NCBI GenBank assembly: GCA_002505405.1
Contig: DAVD01000035.1
Location: forward strand, 1 to 26,236
From: Candidatus Poseidonia alphae
Lineage (GTDB): Archaea > Thermoplasmatota > Poseidoniia > Poseidoniales > Poseidoniaceae
Direction: 5' to 3'
DNA length: 26,236 nucleotides
Positions within the stretch are counted from its first letter, which is position 1. Every line of letters starts with the position of its first letter. Made by a program: the position numbers and the translations under genes. Below are positions 7,513 to 16,098 of this stretch, piece by piece. The notes under the pieces are model-generated. The model did no database searches. It was not told the origin of the DNA and saw only the letters and a list, made by a program, of their open reading frames with translations.

Positions 7513-8658
7513 ATGGTCCGAGTGGCGATGGTAGTGACCAATTCATGCGCTCCTGACCCGAGAGTTTTACGTCAGGCCAGTTGGCTTGCCAGAGCTGGAT
7601 ATCGAGTCACCATCCATGCATTTGACCGTTCCGAGACCCATCCTTTGAGCGAGAACAACAACGGCGTCCGAATCATGCGGTATCGTGTTGGAAAGGTACC
7701 CTATGGTGGACGAATTAAGACACTGATCGGGCTCAAAAAATTCAATCGACAAGTCCGGGAGACGCTCCTTAACGACCCGCCAGGATTGGTGTACTGTCAT
7801 GATGCAGACACCCTCAACATTGGAATCGCTCTCAAACGGGCTAAATCAGTCCCTTTCGTATTTGATATGCACGACCTTCAGCACACGTGGGTTCGCATGG
7901 ACGCTCCCAATTCTCTACCGCGAACCCTCGTGAGTCGCAGATTCAAACAGAAGATGTTGACCCGTGCAAAGCATGCTGAATGCATTATTACGTCCAGTGG
8001 AAGCATTGACGGAGGAAGCCAACGAGGATTTGTGGAATGGCTTGCCCATCACGGCCTGGTGGGAAATGTTGTTGAAAACAGGCCCATGCCACCCTTTCCA
8101 GAACGTTTACCCCGTTCTTCCGAAGGATGGACGGTTGGTTACCTTGGCCGAATTCGTGACGTGAAATCGTTTGAATTGCTCCTTAATAGCGTCAAAGAAT
8201 TTCCTGCTTTGGAACGTCCAAACATCCGAATTGCAGGCGATGGTCCGGCTGCACCTAAAGTCCGACGGTTGATGATGGAAGCAGTAGAGGCTGGTGAGGT
8301 CGAAGCCAATGTCACGGGCGCATTTACATCCAAAGAGTTTGGAGAGATCATCCAAAGTGTTGACGTGATGTATGCGATGTATTCCCCTCTGCGAGGAAAC
8401 ATACTCCAAGGAGCGATTCCTGTCAAGATGTTTGATGCTGCGGCTCATGGAGTACCGAGTGTTGTTAACGACGGTTGTTTGATGGGAGAGTTAGCCACCT
8501 TGGAACGGATGGGCAAGTCTGCAACCTGGGCCAACCTTGCTTCGGTGAAGAATGCACTCATGGAAGCCAAGAGCATGAAGGTTGAATTAAGTCATAGTGG
8601 AGAGCGTGAGCAGGTGCGCTGGATGGCTGCTATGGAACCTGTTCTCACTCAACTTTAG
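7513..8658 (+). CDS. GT4-family glycosyltransferase
   Basis: The 381-residue protein has two Rossmann-like halves (GT-B fold). The N-terminal domain starts MVRVAMVVTNSCAPDPRVLRQASWLARAGYRV, typical of GT4 transferases that bind the acceptor there. The C-terminal half has VGYLGRIRDVKSFELLL and IRIAGDGP for the nucleotide-sugar site and PVKMFDAAAHGVPSV, where the usual Glu of the EX7E motif is Asp. It probably transfers a sugar to a lipid, glycan or glycoprotein; donor and acceptor are not readable. It is monocistronic. It diverges from gcvPA and meets gcvT tail-to-tail with a 4-bp overlap, so it splits the glycine-cleavage genes. No clear SD precedes the ATG at 7513; an in-frame ATG at 7528 is the alternative. 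Confidence 0.85.
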   Translation: MVRVAMVVTNSCAPDPRVLRQASWLARAGYRVTIHAFDRSETHPLSENNNGVRIMRYRVGKVPYGGRIKTLIGLKKFNRQVRETLLNDPPGLVYCHDADTLNIGIALKRAKSVPFVFDMHDLQHTWVRMDAPNSLPRTLVSRRFKQKMLTRAKHAECIITSSGSIDGGSQRGFVEWLAHHGLVGNVVENRPMPPFPERLPRSSEGWTVGYLGRIRDVKSFELLLNSVKEFPALERPNIRIAGDGPAAPKVRRLMMEAVEAGEVEANVTGAFTSKEFGEIIQSVDVMYAMYSPLRGNILQGAIPVKMFDAAAHGVPSVVNDGCLMGELATLERMGKSATWANLASVKNALMEAKSMKVELSHSGEREQVRWMAAMEPVLTQL

Positions 8659-9794
8659 AAAAATGGCGGGCGGACGACAACGGCTCGAACCGATTTACGT
8701 GGACTCGCAACGATGAGGACTTCATCGCCTTCCTTGACGCCTTGTAAATATCCAATACCAATTCCAAGGTTGTTGAGACTGGGAGCAGGTGCACCAGAAG
8801 TGAGGCGGCCAACGTGTTTGCCGGAATCAAGAACGACTTCTTTGCCTGGGCGAGGCAGGGGTCCTTTCTCGACGTACCGAACCCCCCACCATCGAGCATC
8901 GTCTTCTGCGTGGCCTACAACACTCTGGCGTCCGATGAACTCATGCTCAATATCGAGGCCGAACGGCACGTTTGTCTCCCATGAATCTCTGGCAAGGAAG
9001 GAAGGGTCTTCTTCTTCGCTAAGCGGTGGCCAACAAAAATCTACACCCGAGAGGAGGAATCCTTTCTCCAATCTCAAGGTATCACGAGCTCCGAGCCCCA
9101 CAGGGGTTGCCCCTGATGCGATCAAAGCACGCCACAGTGCAGGTGCATCGTCATTTGGAATGAAGATTTCATATCCCGCTTCACCCGTATATCCAGTGCC
9201 TTGTATCCATCCCGAAATCCCCAGTGGGTTGTCCGTTAACTCTCGCCACTTGAACCGAGCAACATGTTGGTCATCTCCCATCACAGAAGTGAACACTTCC
9301 TTGGCTTTGGGACCTTGGAGTGCTAGAATTGACATCTCATCCGATAAATTCTCCAAAACTACCGAGCCGTCTTCCGGCAGGTGCTTTGAGAACCAATCCC
9401 ACATGACATCGATCATTGATGCATTTGGAACTCCGAGAAGTTCCTTATCGCTGACGACTGCAAAAATCATGTCGTCAATGAGGTGGCCGTTATCATCGAG
9501 GAAGTGTGTATAAGCGCACCGAGAGGGGGGGATCGCTGTCACACGTTGTGTGGCCAAACCCTCGAGCCACTCACGCACATGGTCACCGCTGAAGCGGAAT
9601 GAACCCATGTGTGAGACATCAAAGAGACCTGCGGAACGACGGGTTTCAAGATGTTCTTCTTTGATGTTGGAATACCAGATGGGCAATTCAAAACCGTGGA
9701 AATCGACCATGTTTGCCTCAAGAGCGAGGTGTTCATCGAAGAGGGCGGTCCTTACAGGTGGCTGGTCGCTCATGGCCGTTGGAAAACGGGACAT
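8655..9794 (-). CDS. gcvT: Glycine cleavage system T protein (aminomethyltransferase)
   Basis: The 379-residue protein takes the aminomethyl group from lipoyl-GcvH and makes 5,10-methylenetetrahydrofolate and ammonia. N-terminal family blocks are MVDFHGFELPIWYSNIKEEHLETRRSAGLFDVSHMG and FSGDHVREWLEGL; later ones are GYTGEAGYEIFIP and GLGARDTLRLEKGF. The last third is the C-terminal barrel domain (GRLTSGAPAPSLNNLGIGIGYL). The open frame begins at TTG 9797; the next codon is ATG 9794, used here. An ATG at 9773 (MSDQPPVR) fits bacterial lengths equally well, and neither has a clear SD. It lies 26 bp after the PLP decarboxylase and probably shares its promoter. Confidence 0.95.
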   Translation of the reverse strand: MSRFPTAMSDQPPVRTALFDEHLALEANMVDFHGFELPIWYSNIKEEHLETRRSAGLFDVSHMGSFRFSGDHVREWLEGLATQRVTAIPPSRCAYTHFLDDNGHLIDDMIFAVVSDKELLGVPNASMIDVMWDWFSKHLPEDGSVVLENLSDEMSILALQGPKAKEVFTSVMGDDQHVARFKWRELTDNPLGISGWIQGTGYTGEAGYEIFIPNDDAPALWRALIASGATPVGLGARDTLRLEKGFLLSGVDFCWPPLSEEEDPSFLARDSWETNVPFGLDIEHEFIGRQSVVGHAEDDARWWGVRYVEKGPLPRPGKEVVLDSGKHVGRLTSGAPAPSLNNLGIGIGYLQGVKEGDEVLIVASPRKSVRAVVVRPPFF

Positions 9795-9820
9795 CAAATA
9801 AACATCGGTTCAAGAATTCA

Positions 9821-11239
9821 TCAATTCATTGATGGTAATCCACGGAGGATTTCATCTCCATGACGAAGAACGGTCTCAACAAAACGGTCAATACTGCCTA
9901 CCGTGACATTTTGATTCGAAATGACGGGGCGTAGAATGACATCGTCTCCGATGTTGCTGCGGCTTACCATGAAGACCCCCTCCTGAATAAGACGGTTTCT
10001 GAGTTCGCCATTCAGTTCGTTCAGGTCCATTTCAGTTCCCTCAGGGGCATAGCGAAAGCAAACGTTGGTCCACATTCGAGATGACATGAGTTCCAGCGAA
10101 GGGTGTTCTCTGACCGAGGACTCAAGATGGGCAGCATGGTCCATGTACTGGTCGACCATCTTTGACCAACCGGCGTCCCCTCTTACCCTCCATTCAAGCC
10201 ATAATTTGAGGGCATCGTTTCGTCGGCCACATTGCAGTGAATAGCGCCCCAGGTCATCGTATTCGGCATCATCCAGGAAAAGGTAGTGAGCAACATTAGC
10301 ATGGCCACACAAGGTTCGAAGAACTTGCGGCTTTTTGATGAGGAAGGTACTGCAAATCAACGGCAAGCCCATCATTTTGTGCGCATCCCAGCAGATGCTG
10401 TCTGCCTTTTGGATGCCATCCATGAGTTTACGGTGCGTGGGTGAAAACATGCAGGTTCCGCCCCATGCAGCATCAACATGGAGCCATAGGTCATGTTCAT
10501 GAGCGATTTCAGCCAGGTCATTGAGAGGGTCAAACGCTCCCCGGACCGTTGTCCCTGATGTTGCGACGACACAAAAAGGAGTGAGGCCCTCTTTGACAGC
10601 GAATTCAATTTCTTCACGGAGGCTTTCAGGACGCATGCAACCGTCTTCATCACAGCGTACCTTGACCACATTCTGATGGCCAATTCCGATGACGTTAGCG
10701 GCCATCAAAACAGAATAGTGGGATTCGGCGGAAACAAACGCAACCATCTTGCTGCCGTCAAATCCAGTTTTAGTTGAGCCAGGAAGCGCATGCTCACGAG
10801 CGCAAAGCATACCGATCATGTTGCCGTTTGAACCACCCGTGGTGAGCGTACCAAATCCATCTGGAAAGCCTACAATCTCACACATTCGCTTGAGCACTGT
10901 TTGCTCGATCAGAGTGGCGATGGGTGACAATTCAAACGTATACATTGAGTTGTTGGTAGCGGATGCGATGATTTCACCTGCAAGTGCAGGTAATGAGAGC
11001 CCTCCCCAGAGAGGGTTCATGAATTCCGCTCTGTGGGTCTTTACGCTGTTGGCCATGAAGGTATCAAGGTCGTCAAGTACGGTGTTGATTCCCATCCCCT
11101 CAAGAGGAACGCTAACATCCAACACCCGCTTGAGAGAACTTGCTCCCAACTCAGGATTGACCCGTTCTTTTTTATCTTTGGAACCGATATAATGGACCAG
11201 GCGGCTGGCTATTTCGTTGATGAACGCCTCTGTATCCAT
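9821..11239 (-). CDS. PLP-dependent amino-acid decarboxylase, group II (glutamate/aspartate/aromatic type)
   Basis: The roughly 472-residue enzyme is of the fold-type I decarboxylase family that includes glutamate, cysteine-sulfinate, diaminobutyrate, aromatic amino-acid decarboxylases and archaeal MfnA. Visible features are TTGGSNGNM (phosphate-binding loop), SAESHYSV (His stacking on the ring), VDAAWGGTCMF (Asp to the pyridine nitrogen) and WDAHKMMGLP, whose Lys (about residue 288) holds PLP. The substrate cannot be read; an aspartate-to-beta-alanine or glutamate-to-GABA role is possible. The frame is open from ATG 11251, but GGAG lies six bases before the ATG at 11239, so I use that. gcvT follows 26 bp downstream. 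Confidence 0.88.
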   Translation of the reverse strand: MDTEAFINEIASRLVHYIGSKDKKERVNPELGASSLKRVLDVSVPLEGMGINTVLDDLDTFMANSVKTHRAEFMNPLWGGLSLPALAGEIIASATNNSMYTFELSPIATLIEQTVLKRMCEIVGFPDGFGTLTTGGSNGNMIGMLCAREHALPGSTKTGFDGSKMVAFVSAESHYSVLMAANVIGIGHQNVVKVRCDEDGCMRPESLREEIEFAVKEGLTPFCVVATSGTTVRGAFDPLNDLAEIAHEHDLWLHVDAAWGGTCMFSPTHRKLMDGIQKADSICWDAHKMMGLPLICSTFLIKKPQVLRTLCGHANVAHYLFLDDAEYDDLGRYSLQCGRRNDALKLWLEWRVRGDAGWSKMVDQYMDHAAHLESSVREHPSLELMSSRMWTNVCFRYAPEGTEMDLNELNGELRNRLIQEGVFMVSRSNIGDDVILRPVISNQNVTVGSIDRFVETVLRHGDEILRGLPSMN

Positions 11240-11321
11240 GCTGGTCTCCATGCTGAGGGCATCTTCGGAGACTTATGAGGCTGATTGTGAAACCGGTTGG
11301 AAATATTGTTGAAATGTTTCA

Positions 11322-11337
11322 GTTGACGACGGTCAAC
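11322..11337. promoter_or_regulatory. 6-bp inverted repeat, possible operator
   Basis: GTTGAC (11322-11327) and GTCAAC (11332-11337) are perfect reverse complements across a 4-bp spacer. The site lies just upstream of the AATATTTC box that could serve the minus-strand decarboxylase. It may be a dimeric regulator site. Confidence 0.3.
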
Positions 11338-11568
11338 AGTCTAAAATGAGGTCCAAGAGCGATTGAACAGATGCGAACCTATCGCTGATGAGTAATTTAA
11401 AATTCACATTGAATAAAAACGACACTGCGAGGTTTATATGATTCTAAAAATCCTTAACCAAAGAGTAATTTTTCTCATCAATCGTTCTGAATTCACAAGT
11501 TCCCTGAGATCGCTATAATCGCTCATTCTTTTCGAAGGATGGCTCGAATAGCCGCAAAAATTGTGGTG

Positions 11569-11589
11569 AAGGCCTTTTTTTCAGGCCTT
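11569..11589 (+). other. Perfect 7-bp hairpin with T-rich loop in the thi upstream region
   Basis: AAGGCCT (11569-11575) pairs exactly with AGGCCTT (11583-11589) around the loop TTTTTTC. It lies about 60 bases before the thiR ATG. If transcription starts at the TATA-like box near 11611 the hairpin is upstream of the RNA. If it starts at an earlier box it could act as a leader hairpin or terminator. Confidence 0.35.
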
Positions 11590-11598
11590 AGGCCATTC

Positions 11599-11622
11599 AC
11601 TTTGCATAATTTTATAGCAAGT
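11599..11622. promoter_or_regulatory. Candidate ThiR operator overlapping a TATA-like box
   Basis: An imperfect dyad, ACTTTGC (11599-11605) and GCAAGT (11617-11622), encloses AATTTTATA, the TATA-like box about 36-44 bases before the thiR ATG. Binding here would block TBP, the usual way archaeal repressors act. ThiR proteins with ThiN domains are known to control thiamine genes, so an autoregulatory site here is plausible. The assignment is inference. Confidence 0.35.
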
Positions 11623-11651
11623 TTGAATAAAGAAGGGATACTCGCAGGGTC

Positions 11652-12512
11652 ATGCTCGGCACGATTGGGAACAAATGGCTGGACCGCCTCCACCAACAAC
11701 TTGCGAAAGAACTCCGTTCCAACGGATGGTCACAAATGGAGATCGCAAAGGCTACTGGTTCAACCCAGAGCACTGTATCCCGGCAAATTACCAAGGCAGC
11801 ACTGAAGCTTGGAGCAAGTGCAGATGAAGTCACCATCGACGGATGGGCTCAAGAACTTGCACATTCGATGACCCAAATGGGTAAGAAATCCGAAGTGATC
11901 CGCCAACGTTTGATCATTGAGTTTCAATTTACAGGCAACCAAAACATTCGCTATGACAAAACGCTCACCGGTATGAATCTCGATGCGGACCAAGCTTCTC
12001 TCGCCATATTGAGACGGCTTGAATGGTCCGCAGGCCGATTGGATTTGAAACGGCTCGCCTCCTACATGCCGGCTGTGGGCATGAACATGGCCGCTTGTAC
12101 AAGTCAAGCCACAACAACAGATGAGGTTGCAGCATATCCCGGTCGAATGACCGTGGTTGAAGGATTGTTGCGACGGCATGAGACTCCGGTATTTGGAGCA
12201 TCAAATCACCTTGCCAGCCTTCTCATGCGCGTCCGTGACATTGACCGAAGTAAAACTGCAATTCTTAATTTACGCCCGCCCATGGTTGACGGGATGGTCG
12301 ACCAAGGCGACCTCGATTACATTTCAGATGAACTTGGATTCCAGCTAGGATTTGCACCAAAAGGTGAATTGCAGGAACAACAAGGCCCTCTTGACATCCT
12401 TATTGACGAAGGTGCTTTTGGCTGGGAGCCGTCTCTGTACATTCTCGGCAGTACGACGGCAGAACTCGTGGAACGATGCCATGTCATTATTGACGCCATG
12501 AACACGGAGTGA
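11652..12512 (+). CDS. thiR: ThiR-type thiamine-responsive transcriptional regulator (HTH-ThiN)
   Basis: Residues about 8-50 form a helix-turn-helix (LAKELRSNGWSQMEIAKATGSTQSTVSRQI). From about residue 148 the chain resembles the ThiN domain: VAAYPGRM (159-166), FGASNHLA (181-188), AILNLRPP (203-210), LDYISDELGF and a C-terminal DILIDEGAFGWEPSLYILG. ThiN is thiamine-phosphate synthase in fusion enzymes. In HTH fusions it senses thiamine phosphates and the protein represses thiamine synthesis or uptake genes. The 286-residue protein lies directly before thiBPQ, which fits that role. The ATG at 11652 has no strong SD. It ends at the TGA that adjoins the thiB start. Confidence 0.85.
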   Translation: MLGTIGNKWLDRLHQQLAKELRSNGWSQMEIAKATGSTQSTVSRQITKAALKLGASADEVTIDGWAQELAHSMTQMGKKSEVIRQRLIIEFQFTGNQNIRYDKTLTGMNLDADQASLAILRRLEWSAGRLDLKRLASYMPAVGMNMAACTSQATTTDEVAAYPGRMTVVEGLLRRHETPVFGASNHLASLLMRVRDIDRSKTAILNLRPPMVDGMVDQGDLDYISDELGFQLGFAPKGELQEQQGPLDILIDEGAFGWEPSLYILGSTTAELVERCHVIIDAMNTE

Positions 12513-12518
12513 ATGGAC

Positions 12519-13637
12519 ATGAAATTTTGTGCATCGGCATTCATGATCTTGATATTGGTTACACCGTTGAGTGGATGCTTGGAACCAGTAACCAATTCGA
12601 AGGACGGTTGCAGTGTTCTTGAAACCAGTACATCCAACTCGACCACAGTTCGTATTTTAACCTATGATATAGCCGCATTTTCGCAATCCATGCTCGATGA
12701 ATTTACCAACAGCACTGGCTACGAAATCGAACTCATTCGAGCAGACGATGCTGGTGGAATTCTAGAACAGTTGTTGCAAACACAAGGAACTCCGCAATCG
12801 GACATAGCAGTAGGTCTTGACAATACGTACCTCCAAACGGCTCTTGATTTCTGCCTCCTTCAGCCTCATTCAATAACAGCACCAGCGTTAGATCCCTCGG
12901 CCACTCAACCCTACGATGGAACATACGCCCTTCCTTTTGACCAGGGAGATGTCTGCCTCAATGTTGATGAAAACGGTTTGAACGAAACCGAACGAACATT
13001 CCCTGAGGATTTGTGGGAACTCACTGAACCCGAATGGAACGGGAAGACTTCCTTTCCGTCCCCAGTAACATCATCGCCAGGCAGGGCGTTCATGATTGCG
13101 ACGATTGACTATTTTGAAAACGATGGGAATCAATCCACGAACGCATTCGATTGGTGGGAGGCTATGGCCGATAATGATGCACGGTTCACATCAGGTTGGA
13201 CCGAAGCTTACGAAGTCCACTACTCTGGAGGTTACGGTGAATGGACAGAGGGACATATTGGCGATTCGCTTCTTACGGTCTCGTACTGTCACTCACCTGG
13301 AGTTGAAGCCTTTTACAGCGGTAACAGTACCCATTCCACCTCAATAACTCTGGAGCGCTCCACGTTCCATCAAGTTGAGTATGCTGGACTTACCAACGGG
13401 GCAACCAACGTTAACGGGGCCAATGCCTTCCTGAACTATCTTCTTTCAGAGGATGTCAATAGAAACATGCCGGAAAACAACCTCATGCTCTCGGTTCTAC
13501 AAGAACCGACGTTTCCAGAGACCGATGGATACCAATGGCATACTGACACGCCAACAATGAATGCAAATGTCTCGATGGAACGCATTGCTCAAAACATGGA
13601 TACATGGCTAAACCAATGGCAACTGGTAACTCAGTGA
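12519..13637 (+). CDS. thiB: Thiamine ABC transporter, substrate-binding lipoprotein
   Basis: The 372-residue protein has a lipoprotein signal with lipobox LSGC. The mature part begins TVRILTYDIAAFSQSMLDEFTNSTGYEI, the usual start of ThiB/TbpA-type type II binding proteins. Further blocks are QSDIAVGLDNTYL, YALPFDQGDVCLNVDENGL, FPEDLWELTEPEWNGKTSFPSPVTSSPGRAFM and GYGEWTEGHIGDSLLTVSYCHSPGVE, matching the thiamine-binding cleft regions of this family. It should capture thiamine or its phosphates outside the membrane. The ORF opens at ATG 12513 next to the thiR stop, but GGAG at 12506-12509 is correctly spaced for ATG 12519. It is adjacent to thiP, with a 9-bp gap. Confidence 0.9.
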   Translation: MKFCASAFMILILVTPLSGCLEPVTNSKDGCSVLETSTSNSTTVRILTYDIAAFSQSMLDEFTNSTGYEIELIRADDAGGILEQLLQTQGTPQSDIAVGLDNTYLQTALDFCLLQPHSITAPALDPSATQPYDGTYALPFDQGDVCLNVDENGLNETERTFPEDLWELTEPEWNGKTSFPSPVTSSPGRAFMIATIDYFENDGNQSTNAFDWWEAMADNDARFTSGWTEAYEVHYSGGYGEWTEGHIGDSLLTVSYCHSPGVEAFYSGNSTHSTSITLERSTFHQVEYAGLTNGATNVNGANAFLNYLLSEDVNRNMPENNLMLSVLQEPTFPETDGYQWHTDTPTMNANVSMERIAQNMDTWLNQWQLVTQ

Positions 13638-13646
13638 GATGAACAT

Positions 13647-15419
13647 ATGGCGTTGAACCAACGCAAGACTGCCCCTGCAAATGCATACCATGCTGCCCAA
13701 TGGTTCGTCCTTGCTTGTGTCGTGGTTCTAGGCACTGCGCCTCTTCTTCTGGCCATCCTTCGTCTTTGGAACGTGACTCAGGTATCTCCCCTGGAAGCCC
13801 TACGCCAATTCCCTGAGCAAATCGGCGCAGTGGATGCATTGCGGTTTACCCTTATTGAAGCCCTGCTATCGACACTGCTCACCGTGATTCTCGGGCTCCC
13901 AGTTGCATGGGCTTTGGGTCGATACCAATGGAGGAGGATTCGCTCAAAACGGGCACTCTTCTATCTTCCATTCGTCACCCCTCCAATTGTCGCTGCGGCT
14001 GGTTTTCTAGCCCTTACGTCTCCGGGTGGAATCTTACATGCGACTGGAATCGACCTGCGCGGTGAAACTGGATGGATTGGATGGCTTGCCCATACCACTG
14101 GCTGGCAGCATCCAGGTCACATGATCGCCCTGGTTCTCGCCCATGCATGGTTCAACCTATCATTGATGATTCGCTTTGTTGAGCCAGTCATTGCCCAACT
14201 TAACCCGGCATGGGAGGAGCAACTCCGGATGCTCCCCCAAGGGCAGTCTACGACCGGTCGTTGGCGCCATCTTTGGCTACCTGTTCTTGGCCCAAGTGTT
14301 GCCGTTGCTGCAACTTACGCCTTCTTTTTCTCCTTCACCTCGTTTGCATTGGTCAAGTGGTTGACACCAGATTTCAACACCCTTGAATCACTTCTTGCAG
14401 ACCTCGGGGGTTCAGCAGGCATCTACAATTACAGGATAGATACCAGTCTTGGCGTACTCGCAATTGCGGGACTACAGGCTATTTTGATGCTAATACTTCT
14501 CGCCAGCGCAGGTCTTCTTGAACGAAAGCATGCAATGATGATCTCTCTTCACGAAGAGCATACAAATCGGAACATCCGTGGACCTCCTCCGTTGAAATCT
14601 CGGTTCGTTGTCTATTCGTTGTTGCTTGCAAGTATGCTTCCGTTGGTTTCAGTCATTGTTGCTTCGTTCAGAAAACGGTCAACCACTCAAAGTGGCTCAA
14701 CTGAATTCCATTGGACGCTTGAAGGATGGCAGCGCGCCTGGGCCGGCGACAACTCAACAATCACCCTCTTGGAGGCCCTTCAAAACTCATTGGTCTACGC
14801 AGGCCTTACGCTGATAATCGCCCTTCCGATCGGCTACATGCTCGCATCCATGTTTCACCGACTTGAACAGGATGGACAGGGACGTTTGGCATCTCTGCTT
14901 GACACACTCTGCATGATACCCCTTTCCGCTTCGGCCGTAATGATTGGACTGGGAGTTGTTCTTGGTCTGCTGAGATGGTATCCTGAACTCTTCATGTTTC
15001 GATACTTACCCGTCTTACCGCATGTCATGCTGGTCTTGCCTTTCCTCGTCAGAATGCTTCGCCCTGCATTCTCGAGAATTGAACCAGCTTTTGGTGAACA
15101 AGTGCGTCTCCTCAATCTCCCCCCTCTTCAGTCATGGTGGCACAGCAAGGGTGCCTCGATGGTGGCCCCAATGACAATGGCGGCATCGCTCTGCCTGGCC
15201 TTTTCCCTTGGTGAATTCGGAGCGACCTATCTGTTAATTCGGGTGGGTTCATGGGACTCCCTATCCATTATGGTGGACCAATTGCTTGGCCGCCCTAAAT
15301 TCGACCCTCTGATCATGCCCACGGCAATGGCGGTGGCGGCATCGTTGATGCTGACAACGTTGCTTGTATTGTGGCTGAGTGAACAACTGCGAAGAACCCA
15401 AGGTGATGCGAATGATTGA
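13647..15419 (+). CDS. thiP: Thiamine ABC transporter, permease
   Basis: The 590-residue protein is a duplicated permease with about 12 hydrophobic segments, as in bacterial ThiP, where two BPD_transp domains are fused. The first half has the EAA-like loop around EEQLRMLPQGQSTTGRWRHLWLPVLGPS (about 193-220). The second has FGEQVRLLNLPPLQSWWHSKGASMVAPM (about 480-510), the sites that contact ThiQ. The two halves are joined by a charged linker at about residues 292-318. It moves thiamine from ThiB through the membrane. Its last 8 bases overlap thiQ. The ATG at 13647 has only weak GTGA upstream. Confidence 0.92.
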   Translation: MALNQRKTAPANAYHAAQWFVLACVVVLGTAPLLLAILRLWNVTQVSPLEALRQFPEQIGAVDALRFTLIEALLSTLLTVILGLPVAWALGRYQWRRIRSKRALFYLPFVTPPIVAAAGFLALTSPGGILHATGIDLRGETGWIGWLAHTTGWQHPGHMIALVLAHAWFNLSLMIRFVEPVIAQLNPAWEEQLRMLPQGQSTTGRWRHLWLPVLGPSVAVAATYAFFFSFTSFALVKWLTPDFNTLESLLADLGGSAGIYNYRIDTSLGVLAIAGLQAILMLILLASAGLLERKHAMMISLHEEHTNRNIRGPPPLKSRFVVYSLLLASMLPLVSVIVASFRKRSTTQSGSTEFHWTLEGWQRAWAGDNSTITLLEALQNSLVYAGLTLIIALPIGYMLASMFHRLEQDGQGRLASLLDTLCMIPLSASAVMIGLGVVLGLLRWYPELFMFRYLPVLPHVMLVLPFLVRMLRPAFSRIEPAFGEQVRLLNLPPLQSWWHSKGASMVAPMTMAASLCLAFSLGEFGATYLLIRVGSWDSLSIMVDQLLGRPKFDPLIMPTAMAVAASLMLTTLLVLWLSEQLRRTQGDAND

Positions 15420-16098
15420 ACTCATCCAATTAACAAAAGCATACGGAGAACGAACCCTGTTTGAAGGCCTTAATCTCCGTTGTGAAAAGGGTGAAATCGT
15501 TTCAATACTCGGCCCGAGTGGTTGCGGCAAAAGCACATTGTTACGCATTTGTTGTGGCTTGATTGAGGCTGATGCGGGAGAGCGTCGGACCAATGAAGGT
15601 CGCATCGAAAACGGAACCATTTCACCGACCATCGCCATGCTTTTCCAGCAGCCGGTTCTGTTCCCCCACCTCAATGTCGGAAAAAACGTTGGATTGGGAG
15701 GCGAACAAGGCATAGCAAAGGATGAACTCCTCAAACAAATATCTGCAGTTTTGAACTTTGTTGACATGCCTGGTACCGAGGGCAAGAACATCACGACCTT
15801 ATCTGGAGGCGAAGCCCAAAGGGTAGCATTTGCTCGGGCATTGTTGCAGTCTCCAAATGTGATGTTGCTCGATGAACCCTTTGCGTCCCTTGGATTGGAG
15901 CAACGGCATCGTCTCGCACGGGAGACACGAAAGCGTCTGAAAGAACGAGGCATAACCACCATCCACGTCACCCATGATGAAGAGGAGGCAGTGATTATGG
16001 CAGACCGCGTCATTTCATGGAAAGATCTTGTATCGTCATCACAAAGCATACCAACTCCTATGAAGGAGGAAACACAAGGTACAGACAGTGAGGAATGA
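15412..16098 (+). CDS. thiQ: Thiamine ABC transporter, ATP-binding protein
   Basis: The 228-residue ATPase powers the ThiBP importer. It has Walker A GPSGCGKS (34-41), Q-loop LFQQPVLFPH, signature LSGGEAQRVAFARAL, Walker B VMLLDEPFASL and H-loop THDEEEA. A short acidic tail of about 20 residues follows the core. The frame is open from GTG 15379, but AGGTGA lies five bases before ATG 15412 (MIELIQLTKAYGER), the family-like start, overlapping thiP by 8 bp. The stop codon overlaps the next gene (ATGATGA). Confidence 0.93.
   Translation: MIELIQLTKAYGERTLFEGLNLRCEKGEIVSILGPSGCGKSTLLRICCGLIEADAGERRTNEGRIENGTISPTIAMLFQQPVLFPHLNVGKNVGLGGEQGIAKDELLKQISAVLNFVDMPGTEGKNITTLSGGEAQRVAFARALLQSPNVMLLDEPFASLGLEQRHRLARETRKRLKERGITTIHVTHDEEEAVIMADRVISWKDLVSSSQSIPTPMKEETQGTDSEE

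Larger units (their letters stand above)
11276..11651. other. Divergent promoter region between decarboxylase and thiR
   Basis: This noncoding AT-rich gap of about 375 bp separates the minus-strand decarboxylase from the plus-strand thi operon. It contains an inverted repeat GTTGAC-GACG-GTCAAC (11322-11337), TATA-like boxes at 11303-11308 (minus), 11432-11440 and 11611-11616 (plus), a perfect hairpin at 11569-11589, and a dyad around the last TATA-like box. I see no RNA gene and no convincing short ORF. A CTGAGA at 11503-11508 is not backed by other TPP-riboswitch elements. Confidence 0.6.

Noticed and set aside
8713..9513. A 266-codon plus-strand ORF over gcvT.
   Set aside because: It is antisense to gcvT with composition of a shadow frame and no domain features.
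11495..11525. CTGAGA near 11503 suggested a TPP riboswitch before the thiamine operon.
   Set aside because: No matching P4/P5 elements (ACCTGA, GGATAATGCCAGCG-like) or helices were found around it.
11539..11805. An 88-codon plus-strand ORF before and overlapping thiR.
   Set aside because: Its downstream part overlaps thiR in another frame and the upstream part spans promoter-like elements; no family features or ribosome-binding site.
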